This document shows, in pieces, positions 26,670 to 35,061 of a stretch of DNA of 64,000 nt. How positions within the stretch are numbered: the first letter of the stretch is position 1; each line of letters begins with the position of its first letter. Source of the stretch: Mesopusillimonas faecipullorum (GTDB lineage Bacteria; Pseudomonadota; Gammaproteobacteria; Burkholderiales; Burkholderiaceae_B); NCBI RefSeq assembly GCF_020539505.1, contig NZ_JACDXW010000005.1, forward strand, positions 248,001-312,000. The letters are read 5' to 3'. A model generated the notes under the pieces. It ran no database searches, was not told where the DNA came from, and saw nothing but the letters and a program-made list of their open reading frames with translations. The translations under genes and the position numbers were made by a program.

Positions 26670-27800
26670 ATGACAACTGCAACTCGTCCCAATTACCGCG
26701 AAGACGTCGCGGGCCGCGCCAACGTCGAAGACACGCCCGAACTGCTGGCCTACTACGACGAACTTGCCAGCATGAATACCGCCGCCCTCTGGACGGTTGC
26801 CAACAAGATCGAGCCCTGGCAGCCCCAATCGTCATCGGTTCCCGTTGTGTGGCGCTTCCAAGACCTGCGCGAGCATGTGCTGCGTTCCATCGACCTGGTT
26901 TCCCCCGAAAAAGCCGGGCGCCGTGTGGTTTACCTCGACAACCCTGGCCGTCGCGACGTTTCCGCCGCCGTGGGCTGGTTGTATTCGGGCTTGCAAGCCA
27001 TGCGCCCGGGCGAACGCGCCTCTGCGCACGCTCACGCCGCCAGCGCGCTGCGCTTCATTATGGAAGGCTCGGGCGCCTACACCATCGTTGACGGGCACCG
27101 CATGACCTTGGGCGCCAACGACTTCGTACTGACACCCAATGGCTGTTGGCACGAGCACGGCGTCTCCGAAGACGGCGCGCCCTGCATCTGGCAAGACGGC
27201 CTGGATATCCCCCTTGTTAACGCGCTGGAAGCCAACTTCTATTCCGTGCACCCCGATCTGCAGCAAGCCGACACCGCACCGGTAGACTACGCCGTAGCCG
27301 CCTGGGGTGGCCGCGGCCTGGTGCCCGCCAACGACAACTGGCAGCATGCCTATTCGCCGCTGCTCAAGTACGAATGGGCCCCCACCTACGAAGCCCTGAG
27401 CAACTTTGCACGCGTTACCGATGGCTCGCCCTTCGATGGCGTGTTGATGGATTACATCAACCCCAAAACCGGCGGCCCCGTCATGCAAACCATAGGCGCC
27501 AGCATGCAAATGCTGCGCCCCGGTGAACACACCAAAGCCCACCGCCAAGTCGGCAGCTTCATCTATCAATGCGCCAAGGGCAAAGGCTATTCCATCATCA
27601 ACGGCCAACGCCTCGACTGGCAAGAGCGCGACATTTTCTGCGTGCCGTCGTGGATGTTCCACGAACACGTCAACCTCAGCGCCAGCGAAGACGCCTGCTT
27701 GTTCTGTTTCCACGACCTGCCCGTGATGAAATCGCTGGGTCTGTATCGTGAAGAGGCCCTGAAAGACAACGGCGGCCATCAGCCCATCGTTCAGCCGTAA
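26670..27800 (+). CDS. Ring-cleaving bicupin dioxygenase (gentisate/salicylate 1,2-dioxygenase type)
   Basis: The 376-residue protein belongs to the gentisate 1,2-dioxygenase family, which opens the ring of gentisate and related hydroxybenzoates next to the carboxyl group using Fe(II). The N-terminal cupin has the metal HXH (AHAHAASALRF) and a later HEH (CWHEHG). Unusually the C-terminal cupin keeps a His-rich pattern too (KAHRQVG and FHEHVN). That is the pattern I associate with salicylate and 1-hydroxy-2-naphthoate dioxygenases rather than with ordinary gentisate dioxygenases such as the one at 45.2 kb, which lacks it. Start ATG at 26670 has AAGAGG nine bases upstream. An FAH hydrolase gene follows. 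Exact substrate: gentisate, salicylate or an amino/hydroxy-salicylate. Confidence 0.85.
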   Translation: MTTATRPNYREDVAGRANVEDTPELLAYYDELASMNTAALWTVANKIEPWQPQSSSVPVVWRFQDLREHVLRSIDLVSPEKAGRRVVYLDNPGRRDVSAAVGWLYSGLQAMRPGERASAHAHAASALRFIMEGSGAYTIVDGHRMTLGANDFVLTPNGCWHEHGVSEDGAPCIWQDGLDIPLVNALEANFYSVHPDLQQADTAPVDYAVAAWGGRGLVPANDNWQHAYSPLLKYEWAPTYEALSNFARVTDGSPFDGVLMDYINPKTGGPVMQTIGASMQMLRPGEHTKAHRQVGSFIYQCAKGKGYSIINGQRLDWQERDIFCVPSWMFHEHVNLSASEDACLFCFHDLPVMKSLGLYREEALKDNGGHQPIVQP

Positions 27801-27926
27801 ACCCCATGCCGACGCGGCTGGGGCGCCAGAACCCACCGCGTCAGCGTCTTGTTTTCTTGATTCATTTTTTATAACAATACGGCGGAAACCCGCTTTTCGG
27901 GCCCGCCGCCAGCACCAGGAAACTCT

Positions 27927-28838
27927 ATGCGTCTCGTTACCTATCGCCGCCACGTCCACGAAGCCGCCCGTCTGGGTGCCATCGTCGACAACCAAGTCAT
28001 CGACCTCGAATACCTGGGCCTGAGCGCAGGCGTCGACCTGCCCGACAACATGCTCGACTTCATCGACCTGGGCCCTGGCGCTGTCGCCAGCACCACCGAA
28101 CTCCTGAACGCACACGGCGGTCAGTGGCCTATCGGCGTGGCCCAGCCCATCCAGAACGTCAAGCTGCTGGCCCCGATTCCCCGTCCGCGCAAGAACATCT
28201 TCGGCATTGGCCTGAACTACGTCGAGCACGTCGAGGAATCCAGCCGTTCGCTGGACACCTCGGCCGACCTGCCCAAGCAGCCGGTCATCTTCTCCAAACC
28301 GCCTACCGCGGTCATAGGCAACGGCGACGCCATCGAGCACAACGCCAAGATCACCCAGCAGATGGACTGGGAAGTCGAGCTGGCCGCCATCATCGGCACG
28401 CGAGCCAAGGGCGTCTCCGAAGAGGACGCTCTGTCCTACGTGTTCGGCTACAGCGTCATGAACGACATCAGTGCGCGCGACAACCGCCGCGCCGGCCAGT
28501 GGATCTACTCCAAGGGCCAGGACACCTACGCCCCCTTCGGTCCGTGCATCGTCACTGCCGATGAAATCCCCGATCCTCACAACCTGAACCTATGGCTCAA
28601 GGTCAACGGCGAGATCAAGCAGCAGTCCAACACCAAGCACATGCTGTTCAACGTCGCCGTCCTGGTGTCCGACATCAGCGCCGGTATCACGCTGGAGCCG
28701 GGCGACATCATCGCCACAGGCACGCCTTCGGGCGTGGGCGCCGGCCGCACGCCGCAAGAATGGATGTGGCCGGGCGACGTCGTCGAAGCCTGCGTCGAAG
28801 GCATAGGCACGCTGCGCAACCCCATCGTCCCCGTCTAA
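27927..28838 (+). CDS. Fumarylacetoacetate hydrolase family protein 1
   Basis: The 303-residue FAH-fold enzyme has the metal-binding pattern E-X-E (DWEVELAAIIG), a downstream Asp (NDISARD), and the catalytic-loop region GLNYVEHVEE. The family cleaves C-C bonds of 1,3-diketo or acylpyruvate products. Here it follows the ring-cleaving dioxygenase after 126 bases and no isomerase gene is present in this unit, so it may hydrolyse maleylpyruvate (or a substituted analogue) directly. Isomerase or decarboxylase activity of HpaG type is possible as well. A strong stem-loop follows the gene. Confidence 0.85.
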   Translation: MRLVTYRRHVHEAARLGAIVDNQVIDLEYLGLSAGVDLPDNMLDFIDLGPGAVASTTELLNAHGGQWPIGVAQPIQNVKLLAPIPRPRKNIFGIGLNYVEHVEESSRSLDTSADLPKQPVIFSKPPTAVIGNGDAIEHNAKITQQMDWEVELAAIIGTRAKGVSEEDALSYVFGYSVMNDISARDNRRAGQWIYSKGQDTYAPFGPCIVTADEIPDPHNLNLWLKVNGEIKQQSNTKHMLFNVAVLVSDISAGITLEPGDIIATGTPSGVGAGRTPQEWMWPGDVVEACVEGIGTLRNPIVPV

Positions 28839-28853
28839 GACGCGGCACCGGCA

Positions 28854-28880
28854 GGCCTTCGCAACGACCTTGCGAAGGCC
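28854..28880 (+). terminator. Stem-loop between FAH1 and the nitrilase gene
   Basis: Perfect 11-bp stem GGCCTTCGCAA / TTGCGAAGGCC with a 5-base loop, then CTTTCC. It lies 15 bases after the FAH1 stop and 32 bases before the nitrilase start. It may end the dioxygenase-FAH transcript or only attenuate it. Confidence 0.6.
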
Positions 28881-28912
28881 CTTTCCATTCTCGTCTACAG
28901 GTTGTTATTGCC

Positions 28913-29941
28913 ATGCTCAGCCTCCCCACCGTCAAAGTCGCCGCCGTCCAGGCCAGTCCTGTCTTCCTCGACACCCAGGCCACCGTCGAAAAGGCTTGCC
29001 GCCTGATCGCTGAAGCCGCTTCGCAAGGCGCGCAGCTCATCGCCTTTCCCGAAGTCTTCATCAGCGCCTATCCATACTGGAACTGGATCATGTCGCCGGT
29101 GGAAGGCAGCCCCTGGTTCGACAAGCTGTGCCGCAGCGCCATCGAGATCCCCGGCCCGGAGATCCAGCGCATCGCCCAGGAAGCCGGCCGCCACGGCGTG
29201 CACGTAGTCATCGGCGTCAACGAACGCAATCCGCTCAGCATCGCCACGCTGTACAACACTCTGGTGTTCATCGGCCCGGACGGCAAGCTGCTGGGCCGCC
29301 ACCGCAAGCTGGTGCCCACCTGGGCCGAGAAGCTCACCTGGGCCAACGGCGACGGCTCATCGCTGCGCGTGTACGACACCGCCATCGGCCGCCTGGGCGG
29401 GCTGGCCTGCGGCGAAAACACCAACACCCTGGCGCGTTTCAGCCTGCTGGCGCAAGGCGAACTGCTGCACGTCGCCAGCTACATCTCGCTGCCCGTCGCC
29501 CCGCCCGACTATGACATGGCCGAAGCCATCAAGGTGCGCGCCATGGCGCACTGCTTTGAAGGCAAAGTGTTCACCGTCGTGTCGTGCTCGACGATCTCCG
29601 AAGAGATCATCCAGACTTTCGCCGCCACCCACCCGCAGGCCGAGTCGCTGCTGCGCCGCAAGAACAGCGCCTTCTCCGGCGTCATCGGCCCGGACGGCCG
29701 CCTGGTCGGCGAACCGCTGATCGACGACGAAGGCATCGTCTACGCTGAAGTCGATCTGGGCCGCTGCGTGCAGCCGCGCCAGATGCATGACATCACCGGC
29801 CACTACAACCGCTTCGACGTGTTCGACCTGCGCGTCAACCGCCGTCCGCAGCAGTCCGCCCAGTTCCTCAACGACGGCCCGGCGCCGCAGCTCGACCTCG
29901 AAGACGAGCCCCAGCCCGGTCCTTCCGGCGAGGCGCCATGA
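28913..29941 (+). CDS. Nitrilase (carbon-nitrogen hydrolase family)
   Basis: The 342-residue enzyme should convert a nitrile to an acid and ammonia. The catalytic triad is complete: Glu47 (FPEVFIS), Lys132 (HRKLVPTW) and Cys166 (LACGENTN). The length, the YPYWNW segment and the C-terminal HYNRFDVF place it among true nitrilases rather than amidases. The nucleophile motif reads CGEN instead of the more common CWEH/CWEN. Base composition is clearly richer in GC than the minus-strand block that follows (41 of 60 bases G or C at 29161-29220). It overlaps a GntR gene by four bases. Substrate unknown; an aromatic nitrile would fit the setting. Confidence 0.9.
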   Translation: MLSLPTVKVAAVQASPVFLDTQATVEKACRLIAEAASQGAQLIAFPEVFISAYPYWNWIMSPVEGSPWFDKLCRSAIEIPGPEIQRIAQEAGRHGVHVVIGVNERNPLSIATLYNTLVFIGPDGKLLGRHRKLVPTWAEKLTWANGDGSSLRVYDTAIGRLGGLACGENTNTLARFSLLAQGELLHVASYISLPVAPPDYDMAEAIKVRAMAHCFEGKVFTVVSCSTISEEIIQTFAATHPQAESLLRRKNSAFSGVIGPDGRLVGEPLIDDEGIVYAEVDLGRCVQPRQMHDITGHYNRFDVFDLRVNRRPQQSAQFLNDGPAPQLDLEDEPQPGPSGEAP

Positions 29942-30669
29942 ACCTCGCTCAACCGAGCCCTCCCGCCGTGCGCACCGCGACGCTGGCCGAACAGGCCTAC
30001 GTCGCGCTCAAGCACGACATCATGTCGGGCGAGCTGACCCCCGGCCAGCCGCTGCGGCTGGAATTCCTGAAGAAAAAATACGATCTCAGCTTCACGCCCT
30101 TGCGCGAAGCGCTGAACCGCCTGCAAAGCGAGCGCCTGGTCGAATCGGCCGCGCTGCGAGGCTTTCGGGTCGCGCCGCTGTCCATCGAAGAAATGCGCGA
30201 TGCCATGAGCGCGCGCACGCTGATTGACTGCGAAGCGCTGGAGCGCGCCATAGACCAGGGCGACGACGCCTGGGAAACCAGCATCGTGGCCGCCCTGCAC
30301 GCGCTGGATCTCGTGTCCAGACGCCAGTCCGCGGGCGACGCCCCGCCGCCCGCCTACGACGAGGTCGAACAGCGCCACCTGGCCTTGCACCGCGCGCTGA
30401 TCGCCGCCTGTCACTCACGCTGGCTGATGGATTTTTCCATGGCGCTGTACATCCAGACGGAACGCTACCGCCGCCCCATGCTGATGCAGACCCCGCGCAA
30501 CACCACCAAGCGCGATGTCTCGAAAGAGCACCACGACATCGTCGATGCCACGCTCAAGCGAGACAAGGCGCAGGCCACCGCGCTGCTGACCGAGCACTAC
30601 GATAAAACGGCGCGACTGATAGAGACCGTTCTCGTGGCTGAGCCGCCCAAAGTCCCCGACAACGCATAA
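29938..30669 (+). CDS. GntR family regulator with FCD domain
   Basis: The 243-residue protein has a GntR winged helix (residues 12-80, LKKKYDLSFTPLREALNRLQSERLV) and an FCD domain with the HLALHRALIAAC and HHDIVDA motifs. It is translationally coupled to the nitrilase gene (ATGA overlap), so it probably regulates the nitrilase or the nearby genes. The convergent dctM gene is separated by a strong palindromic stem. Confidence 0.88.
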   Translation: MNLAQPSPPAVRTATLAEQAYVALKHDIMSGELTPGQPLRLEFLKKKYDLSFTPLREALNRLQSERLVESAALRGFRVAPLSIEEMRDAMSARTLIDCEALERAIDQGDDAWETSIVAALHALDLVSRRQSAGDAPPPAYDEVEQRHLALHRALIAACHSRWLMDFSMALYIQTERYRRPMLMQTPRNTTKRDVSKEHHDIVDATLKRDKAQATALLTEHYDKTARLIETVLVAEPPKVPDNA

Positions 30670-30709
30670 GCCGGAGCACATCATCTGTCGGTGGATGATG
30701 TGCTCCGGC
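30670..30709. terminator. Bidirectional terminator between gntR and dctM
   Basis: Perfect 16-bp stem GCCGGAGCACATCATC / GATGATGTGCTCCGGC with an 8-base loop, starting at the last base of the gntR stop codon's surroundings and ending 16 bases before the dctM stop. It marks the composition break between the GC-rich nitrilase genes and the AT-rich TRAP block. Confidence 0.75.
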
Positions 30710-30725
30710 GCAAGCTGCCTATCTA

Positions 30726-32057
30726 TTAGTAGGACATTAGACTCGGTAGCCACAACACAGTTTGTGGATACACCATTACAAGAATGAGCACCAAAAGTTG
30801 CAGCCCAATAAACGGCATGATGCTTTTGTACATCTCCATCAATGGGAAATCAGAGGGGGCCACCGTCCTAAAGTAAAAGACGGAAAGCGCGAACGGCGGC
30901 GTGAGGTACCCAAGCTGCAAGAAAAGGATGACCAGCATCGCGAACCAGACAGCGTCAAACCCTAAGGCCAGTGCGATAGGCGTGAAGAGTGGAACAATCA
31001 GATAGACAACGCCGATCCAGTCCAGGAACATTCCAAGAATCGTGACGGCAAGGAGCATCAGGAGCAATATCCCCCAAGGCCCTAGGGGCATGCTCAGTAC
31101 AAAGTCCTTTACTACTGCATCGCCGCCCGCAGATGCAAAAGTGGAGATGAAGGTCACCGCGCCCACTGTCATCGTCAAAATCATGCTTGTCGACTTCAAT
31201 GTCGATGACATGGACTCGGACAACTTCTCGAAGCTAAGAGTGCGGTAACCCAACCCTAGCAAAAGCGCTGCCATCACCCCAACGGCGGCGGCCTCCGTCG
31301 GCGTCGCGACACCGAAGAATATCGACCCTAGCACCGCCAAAATGATCAGTACCGGCGGAACGATAGCGAGAACCAGGCTAGGGACTCCTACACGTTCGAT
31401 TTCAGCCCTCCTGTCCTCTGCGCTGATCGGCGGCCCCAGCTCTGGATTCAACAAACAACGCACGACGACGTAGATTGTGTAGACAAGCGATAGCAGCAGG
31501 CCAGGCACAATGGCTGCCATGAACAGGCTTCCAACAGACACGCCAGCCACAGGCCCATACACCACAATCATGATGCTTGGAGGAATCAACACCCCTAGCC
31601 CGCCACCCGCGCAGATCACGCCTGCCGACAACTTCCTGTCGTACTTGCGCTCTAGCAACGCCGGCAGGCTCAGTGTTCCCACCGTTACGACGGAGGCTCC
31701 CACCACACCAGTTACTGTTGCAAAGATCGTCGCTAACGCATTAGTGGCGATCAACAAGCCCCCTCGCAAGCGACCAAACAGCACATACAGGCTGCTGAAA
31801 ATTCGATCACCAGCACCCGTATGCTGCATGATATTTCCCATTAGTATGAACAATGGGATAGCAAGCAACACGCTGTTGGTCATAGTGCTAAAGAAACTGT
31901 TTATCAGTATCCCTATATAGCGATCGCCAAATAAAAACACACCAAAAAACAGCCCTACCGCCGTTAATACGAACGCAAGATAATACCCTAATGCAATACC
32001 GATGATGACCGACACAAACATCAGCATCATTGCCATTTCCGGGGAGAGAAAATTCAT
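30726..32057 (-). CDS. dctM: TRAP transporter large permease (DctM)
   Basis: The 443-residue membrane protein has about twelve spans and the DctM family stretches GGGLGVLIPPSIMIVVYG and NPIFLIMG-like pore region (LFILMGNIMQHTG). It is the ion-coupled channel of a TRAP importer that uses a periplasmic binding protein. It overlaps dctQ by four bases. Composition is lower in GC than genes on either side. Confidence 0.93.
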   Translation of the reverse strand: MNFLSPEMAMMLMFVSVIIGIALGYYLAFVLTAVGLFFGVFLFGDRYIGILINSFFSTMTNSVLLAIPLFILMGNIMQHTGAGDRIFSSLYVLFGRLRGGLLIATNALATIFATVTGVVGASVVTVGTLSLPALLERKYDRKLSAGVICAGGGLGVLIPPSIMIVVYGPVAGVSVGSLFMAAIVPGLLLSLVYTIYVVVRCLLNPELGPPISAEDRRAEIERVGVPSLVLAIVPPVLIILAVLGSIFFGVATPTEAAAVGVMAALLLGLGYRTLSFEKLSESMSSTLKSTSMILTMTVGAVTFISTFASAGGDAVVKDFVLSMPLGPWGILLLMLLAVTILGMFLDWIGVVYLIVPLFTPIALALGFDAVWFAMLVILFLQLGYLTPPFALSVFYFRTVAPSDFPLMEMYKSIMPFIGLQLLVLILVMVYPQTVLWLPSLMSY

Positions 32058-32572
32058 TGATTTGCCTCATTTTTTTTGGAAATCAGTTTATTGATATCCT
32101 TACAAATCTCGGAAACCCCTTGCAATACAAGCAGCGCCACAGCGATAAGAATTATGCTTTTAAAAGGATATATCGGCGGCAACCAAAAGCTACCCGTGGC
32201 TCTTTCTTCACGCTCCCAGGATCTGATTACCCAAGGCACTAGTTTATATAGCAATAAGCCAAACGCTGGAAAGAAAAAAACCACAGAAAGCAAAATGTCC
32301 AGTAAGGCCTTTGATTTTTCACTCAAATTAACGTAAAAAACATCGACCCGCACATGTGTTTTCGTTAGTAAAGCATACCCCATACCCAGAACAAAAAAAG
32401 TACCACCAAGCATATAACTCAGATCAAAAACCCATATCGAAGGCCGATTGAATAAATAGCGCATGACGACTTCATAGCAATTTATAAGAGCAAGCACAAG
32501 CACAACCCATTTAGCGGCACTTGCAATCCTGCTAGTAATGGAGTCGATCGTGTTGGATATCATTAAGAGCAC
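32054..32572 (-). CDS. dctQ: TRAP transporter small permease (DctQ)
   Basis: The 172-residue protein has four membrane spans, the usual DctQ layout, with the ALLTKTHVRVDVFY motif after the second span. The start is unclear: GTG at 32572 with GGGGG four bases upstream, or ATG at 32563. The gene is AT-rich (26 of 60 bases G or C at 32101-32160). It pairs with dctM and with the binding protein gene 109 bases upstream. Confidence 0.9.
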   Translation of the reverse strand: MLLMISNTIDSITSRIASAAKWVVLVLALINCYEVVMRYLFNRPSIWVFDLSYMLGGTFFVLGMGYALLTKTHVRVDVFYVNLSEKSKALLDILLSVVFFFPAFGLLLYKLVPWVIRSWEREERATGSFWLPPIYPFKSIILIAVALLVLQGVSEICKDINKLISKKNEANQ

Positions 32573-32681
32573 AACACCCCCGGATTTGACTGTAAATTAA
32601 GCTCATTGCCACATCTACCCTGGACTATCAAAGTAGGCTGAAGGCACCCTCCCCCTCAGCCTTTTCAATGATCACAAGCAA

Positions 32682-33749
32682 TTAATACTTTATCTCCATG
32701 TAACTCTGCAAATACTCATACTTCTTCTTATATTCCATCTGTGACTCGTATATTTTTTTGAACAGCGGATTTTCTGCACTTTTCTTTTCGTACAACTGAT
32801 GGGCGAGCGATGCAATCTCCCGCATGATTTCCGGTGAGAGCCGCTCTATTTTCGTTCCATACGCCTCCATTTTCTTCAAGGCATCAGCATCCTTGACAAG
32901 AGCGTTACCCAGCCCTTCCAACACCGATGCTTTTGCAGCCTCCTCAACGATGGCTTTCAAGTCATCCGGAAGCGCCCCCCAGGACTCTTTATTGATCAGC
33001 AACTCCATCAGCGAGGTAGGCTGATGAATCCCTGGCACATAGGCATATCGAGCCACCTCATGCATACCCGACACCCAATCAGACTCGGGATTGGCAAACT
33101 CAGCAGCATCAATGACACCTCTCTCAAGAGCCCCGTAAATTTCAGAACCAGGCAAGGTCACCACTGACGCCCCGAGGCCGGTCAAAATTTCCCCCCAGTA
33201 GCCAACAGTCCGAAATTTCAATCCCTTAAAGTCTGCCAAGCTTTTGAGTGGCTTGTTGCTCCACGCAAAGATCTCAGTATTATTGATTCCGGCGGCACCT
33301 ACATAGCCGAAGTCGTATTTAGCGTAGGCTTCTTTCCAGAGCGCCATGCCAGGTCCGTGATAGAGCCACATCAGGTATTCAATCGCCGTTAAGCCCGCAG
33401 GCACTGCGGCAAAGAATGGCGCTACCGGCTGGTTACCAACCCAATAAAATGCCGCTGAATATGCCGCATCAATGACTCCCTCTTCCGCAGCATCGAACAC
33501 CTGCAGTCCACCCACAACCGAACCTGAAGGTAGGCTTTTGATTTGCAACCTGCCGCCGCTCATCTGCTTGACTTTCTCAGCAAAGGCATCTGCTTGCCGC
33601 TGAATTTCCAGCCCAGGGGCCCAAGTGGACTGCATAGTCCAACGGATGACCTGGTCAGACTTTCCTGTCTGAGCCCAAACTGAACCGCTCAAGGCCAAGG
33701 CGCTGATACATACACCGTATATTGCCTTCTTGATATTCAGACTGATCAT
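32682..33749 (-). CDS. dctP: TRAP transporter substrate-binding protein (DctP, family 7)
   Basis: The 355-residue protein has a signal peptide (to about residue 27, SGSVWA-Q) and a TRAP binding domain. Its ligand-site region (GLKFRTVGYWGEILTGLGASVVTLPGSE...) and ERGVIDAAEFANPESDW resemble TakP-type proteins that bind 2-oxo acids. The Arg in KFRTVG is the usual carboxylate-binding residue. So a carboxylate, possibly a keto acid, is the likely ligand. I chose the ATG at 33749 with GAGGA eight bases upstream. It is followed by dctQ and dctM. Confidence 0.9.
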   Translation of the reverse strand: MISLNIKKAIYGVCISALALSGSVWAQTGKSDQVIRWTMQSTWAPGLEIQRQADAFAEKVKQMSGGRLQIKSLPSGSVVGGLQVFDAAEEGVIDAAYSAAFYWVGNQPVAPFFAAVPAGLTAIEYLMWLYHGPGMALWKEAYAKYDFGYVGAAGINNTEIFAWSNKPLKSLADFKGLKFRTVGYWGEILTGLGASVVTLPGSEIYGALERGVIDAAEFANPESDWVSGMHEVARYAYVPGIHQPTSLMELLINKESWGALPDDLKAIVEEAAKASVLEGLGNALVKDADALKKMEAYGTKIERLSPEIMREIASLAHQLYEKKSAENPLFKKIYESQMEYKKKYEYLQSYMEIKY

Positions 33750-33904
33750 GGTATTTTCCTCAAAAGAGTCAGCTGTAGCCTGCACTGAATTTTTTACAGC
33801 GCTGGTAAAACCAAGCGTGCCCGACAGGCTTAGCCGTTAATTGATGCTATTTTCACGTTACTCAACATGAATTAGCTTTAATTATTTAACTGCCTTCATA
33901 CTGC

Positions 33905-34294
33905 CTATCGACTGCCACCGATATAGCCACTACAGTTAATTTCCACGCGCATGGGTGGAAATACGTGAGGCAAACCTACTCTCGAAACCTCGATGAGAGT
34001 GGAGGAGGGGAAATCCCCCTTGAAAAACTCTTGTCGTGCTCGCCATACCTCCGTATTTTCATTCAGATTATTGACGAAGATCTGTAGTGACATAATGTCG
34101 TCCATTTCCCCGCCTGCCTCTTCGATCAAAGACTTGATAGAAGAGAATATTTTCTTCGTTTGCTCGTACATACTGTTGCCCTCAGCAACGATACCAGATA
34201 CATAAAAGTGCCCATTACTATGAACCTTTATGTTTGACCATGTCTGCGGAGGCGGCTCTGGCAATTCCTTGGGGTTGTAAACTTTGTATGTCAT
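33905..34294 (-). CDS. RidA family protein 1 (YjgF/UK114)
   Basis: The 129-residue protein is a Rid/YjgF member. The key Arg is present (Arg105 in IEVSRVGLP), as in active enamine/imine deaminases. Family members deaminate reactive enamines or act as 2-aminomuconate deaminases in aromatic degradation. ATG at 34294 is preferred to a TTG four codons earlier. The gene lies between the TRAP genes and a DUF1989 gene, all on the minus strand, and shares their AT-rich composition. Confidence 0.87.
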   Translation of the reverse strand: MTYKVYNPKELPEPPPQTWSNIKVHSNGHFYVSGIVAEGNSMYEQTKKIFSSIKSLIEEAGGEMDDIMSLQIFVNNLNENTEVWRARQEFFKGDFPSSTLIEVSRVGLPHVFPPMRVEINCSGYIGGSR

Positions 34295-34317
34295 AAGATT
34301 TCTCAAAAAATAGCTTA

Positions 34318-34932
34318 TCAGGTCTGCTGATAAACGCGTATTTTTATATCAGTGATTTTTGAACCACCGATTGGATTGAGATCCATAGGGCAAGCGGACA
34401 CAGCGCCGATGATATCTTTCATCGCCTGTAGCAATATGGAGTCTCCAGCTTTCGTCCGACAAGGCTCTTGTATCAATCGGCCATCCGGTTCTATTGCAGT
34501 GCTTTGGAAGAAATTAAAGGGAGCAGGAAATATGTCTCGTCCGATACCGTAAGGGCGTAAAGCTTCCTCAAAATTCTGCACACAACTACGGTGGCCAGTA
34601 ACCCCATAATCCACTAAATACCGTTGTTCATCACACGCGGGGATCAGCAAATCATGCGATGGAGATGTGTCTTTAATAATTTTCAGCATGCGATTACGTA
34701 GCGAGCTTCGTAACTCGTCACCTACTCTCAGCGCAAGTGATTTAAGAGCAGTAAAGGTATGTGAAGGGGATAGCCTTTCCCAATGGTTATGCTCGTTAAA
34801 TGCAAAAAAATCAGCAACTTGCTGCCCTTCCACATCTATGATTTCAAGCAATTGCCCCTCTTTGACCTCAAACGCACGAGCATGTCCTCCCGGAACCACA
34901 ATCTCCGCAATCAACTGAGTGTTTCTATTCAT
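34318..34932 (-). CDS. DUF1989 (urea carboxylase-associated) family protein
   Basis: The 204-residue protein matches the DUF1989 family, of which some members sit next to urea carboxylase genes. It has the conserved opening VVPGGHARAFEVKEGQ, the ADFFAFN segment, and the IPACDEQRYLVDYGVTGHRSCVQNF region with Cys and His that may bind metal. The role is not established. No urea carboxylase or allophanate hydrolase is in the window. It forms one cluster with RidA1 and the TRAP genes and probably handles a nitrogen-containing substrate brought in by them. Confidence 0.85.
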   Translation of the reverse strand: MNRNTQLIAEIVVPGGHARAFEVKEGQLLEIIDVEGQQVADFFAFNEHNHWERLSPSHTFTALKSLALRVGDELRSSLRNRMLKIIKDTSPSHDLLIPACDEQRYLVDYGVTGHRSCVQNFEEALRPYGIGRDIFPAPFNFFQSTAIEPDGRLIQEPCRTKAGDSILLQAMKDIIGAVSACPMDLNPIGGSKITDIKIRVYQQT

Positions 34933-35061
34933 AACGACCTCATTCAGTCAACACACAACCCACATGCCTTTTCAAGCTGATGGCAAACTCTGGTAGCCGG
35001 ATGTTGGCCCACGCCGTCCTTATCAGAATGCTGACCTCTGCCGTCCATCCGGCAACTTTCC

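Noticed and set aside
26832-28580. A 582-codon open frame on the minus strand
   Set aside because: It is antisense to the ring-cleavage bicupin and FAH1, both of which have clear family motifs. Long antisense frames are common in high-GC genes and the product is Gly/Val/Ala/His-rich without motifs.
34996-35053. GCCGGATG ... CATCCGGC inverted repeat as terminator or attachment site
   Set aside because: The arms are 8 bp with about 42 bases between and no T-tract. It falls at the composition break, which is suggestive, but there is no second copy at the left end of the block.
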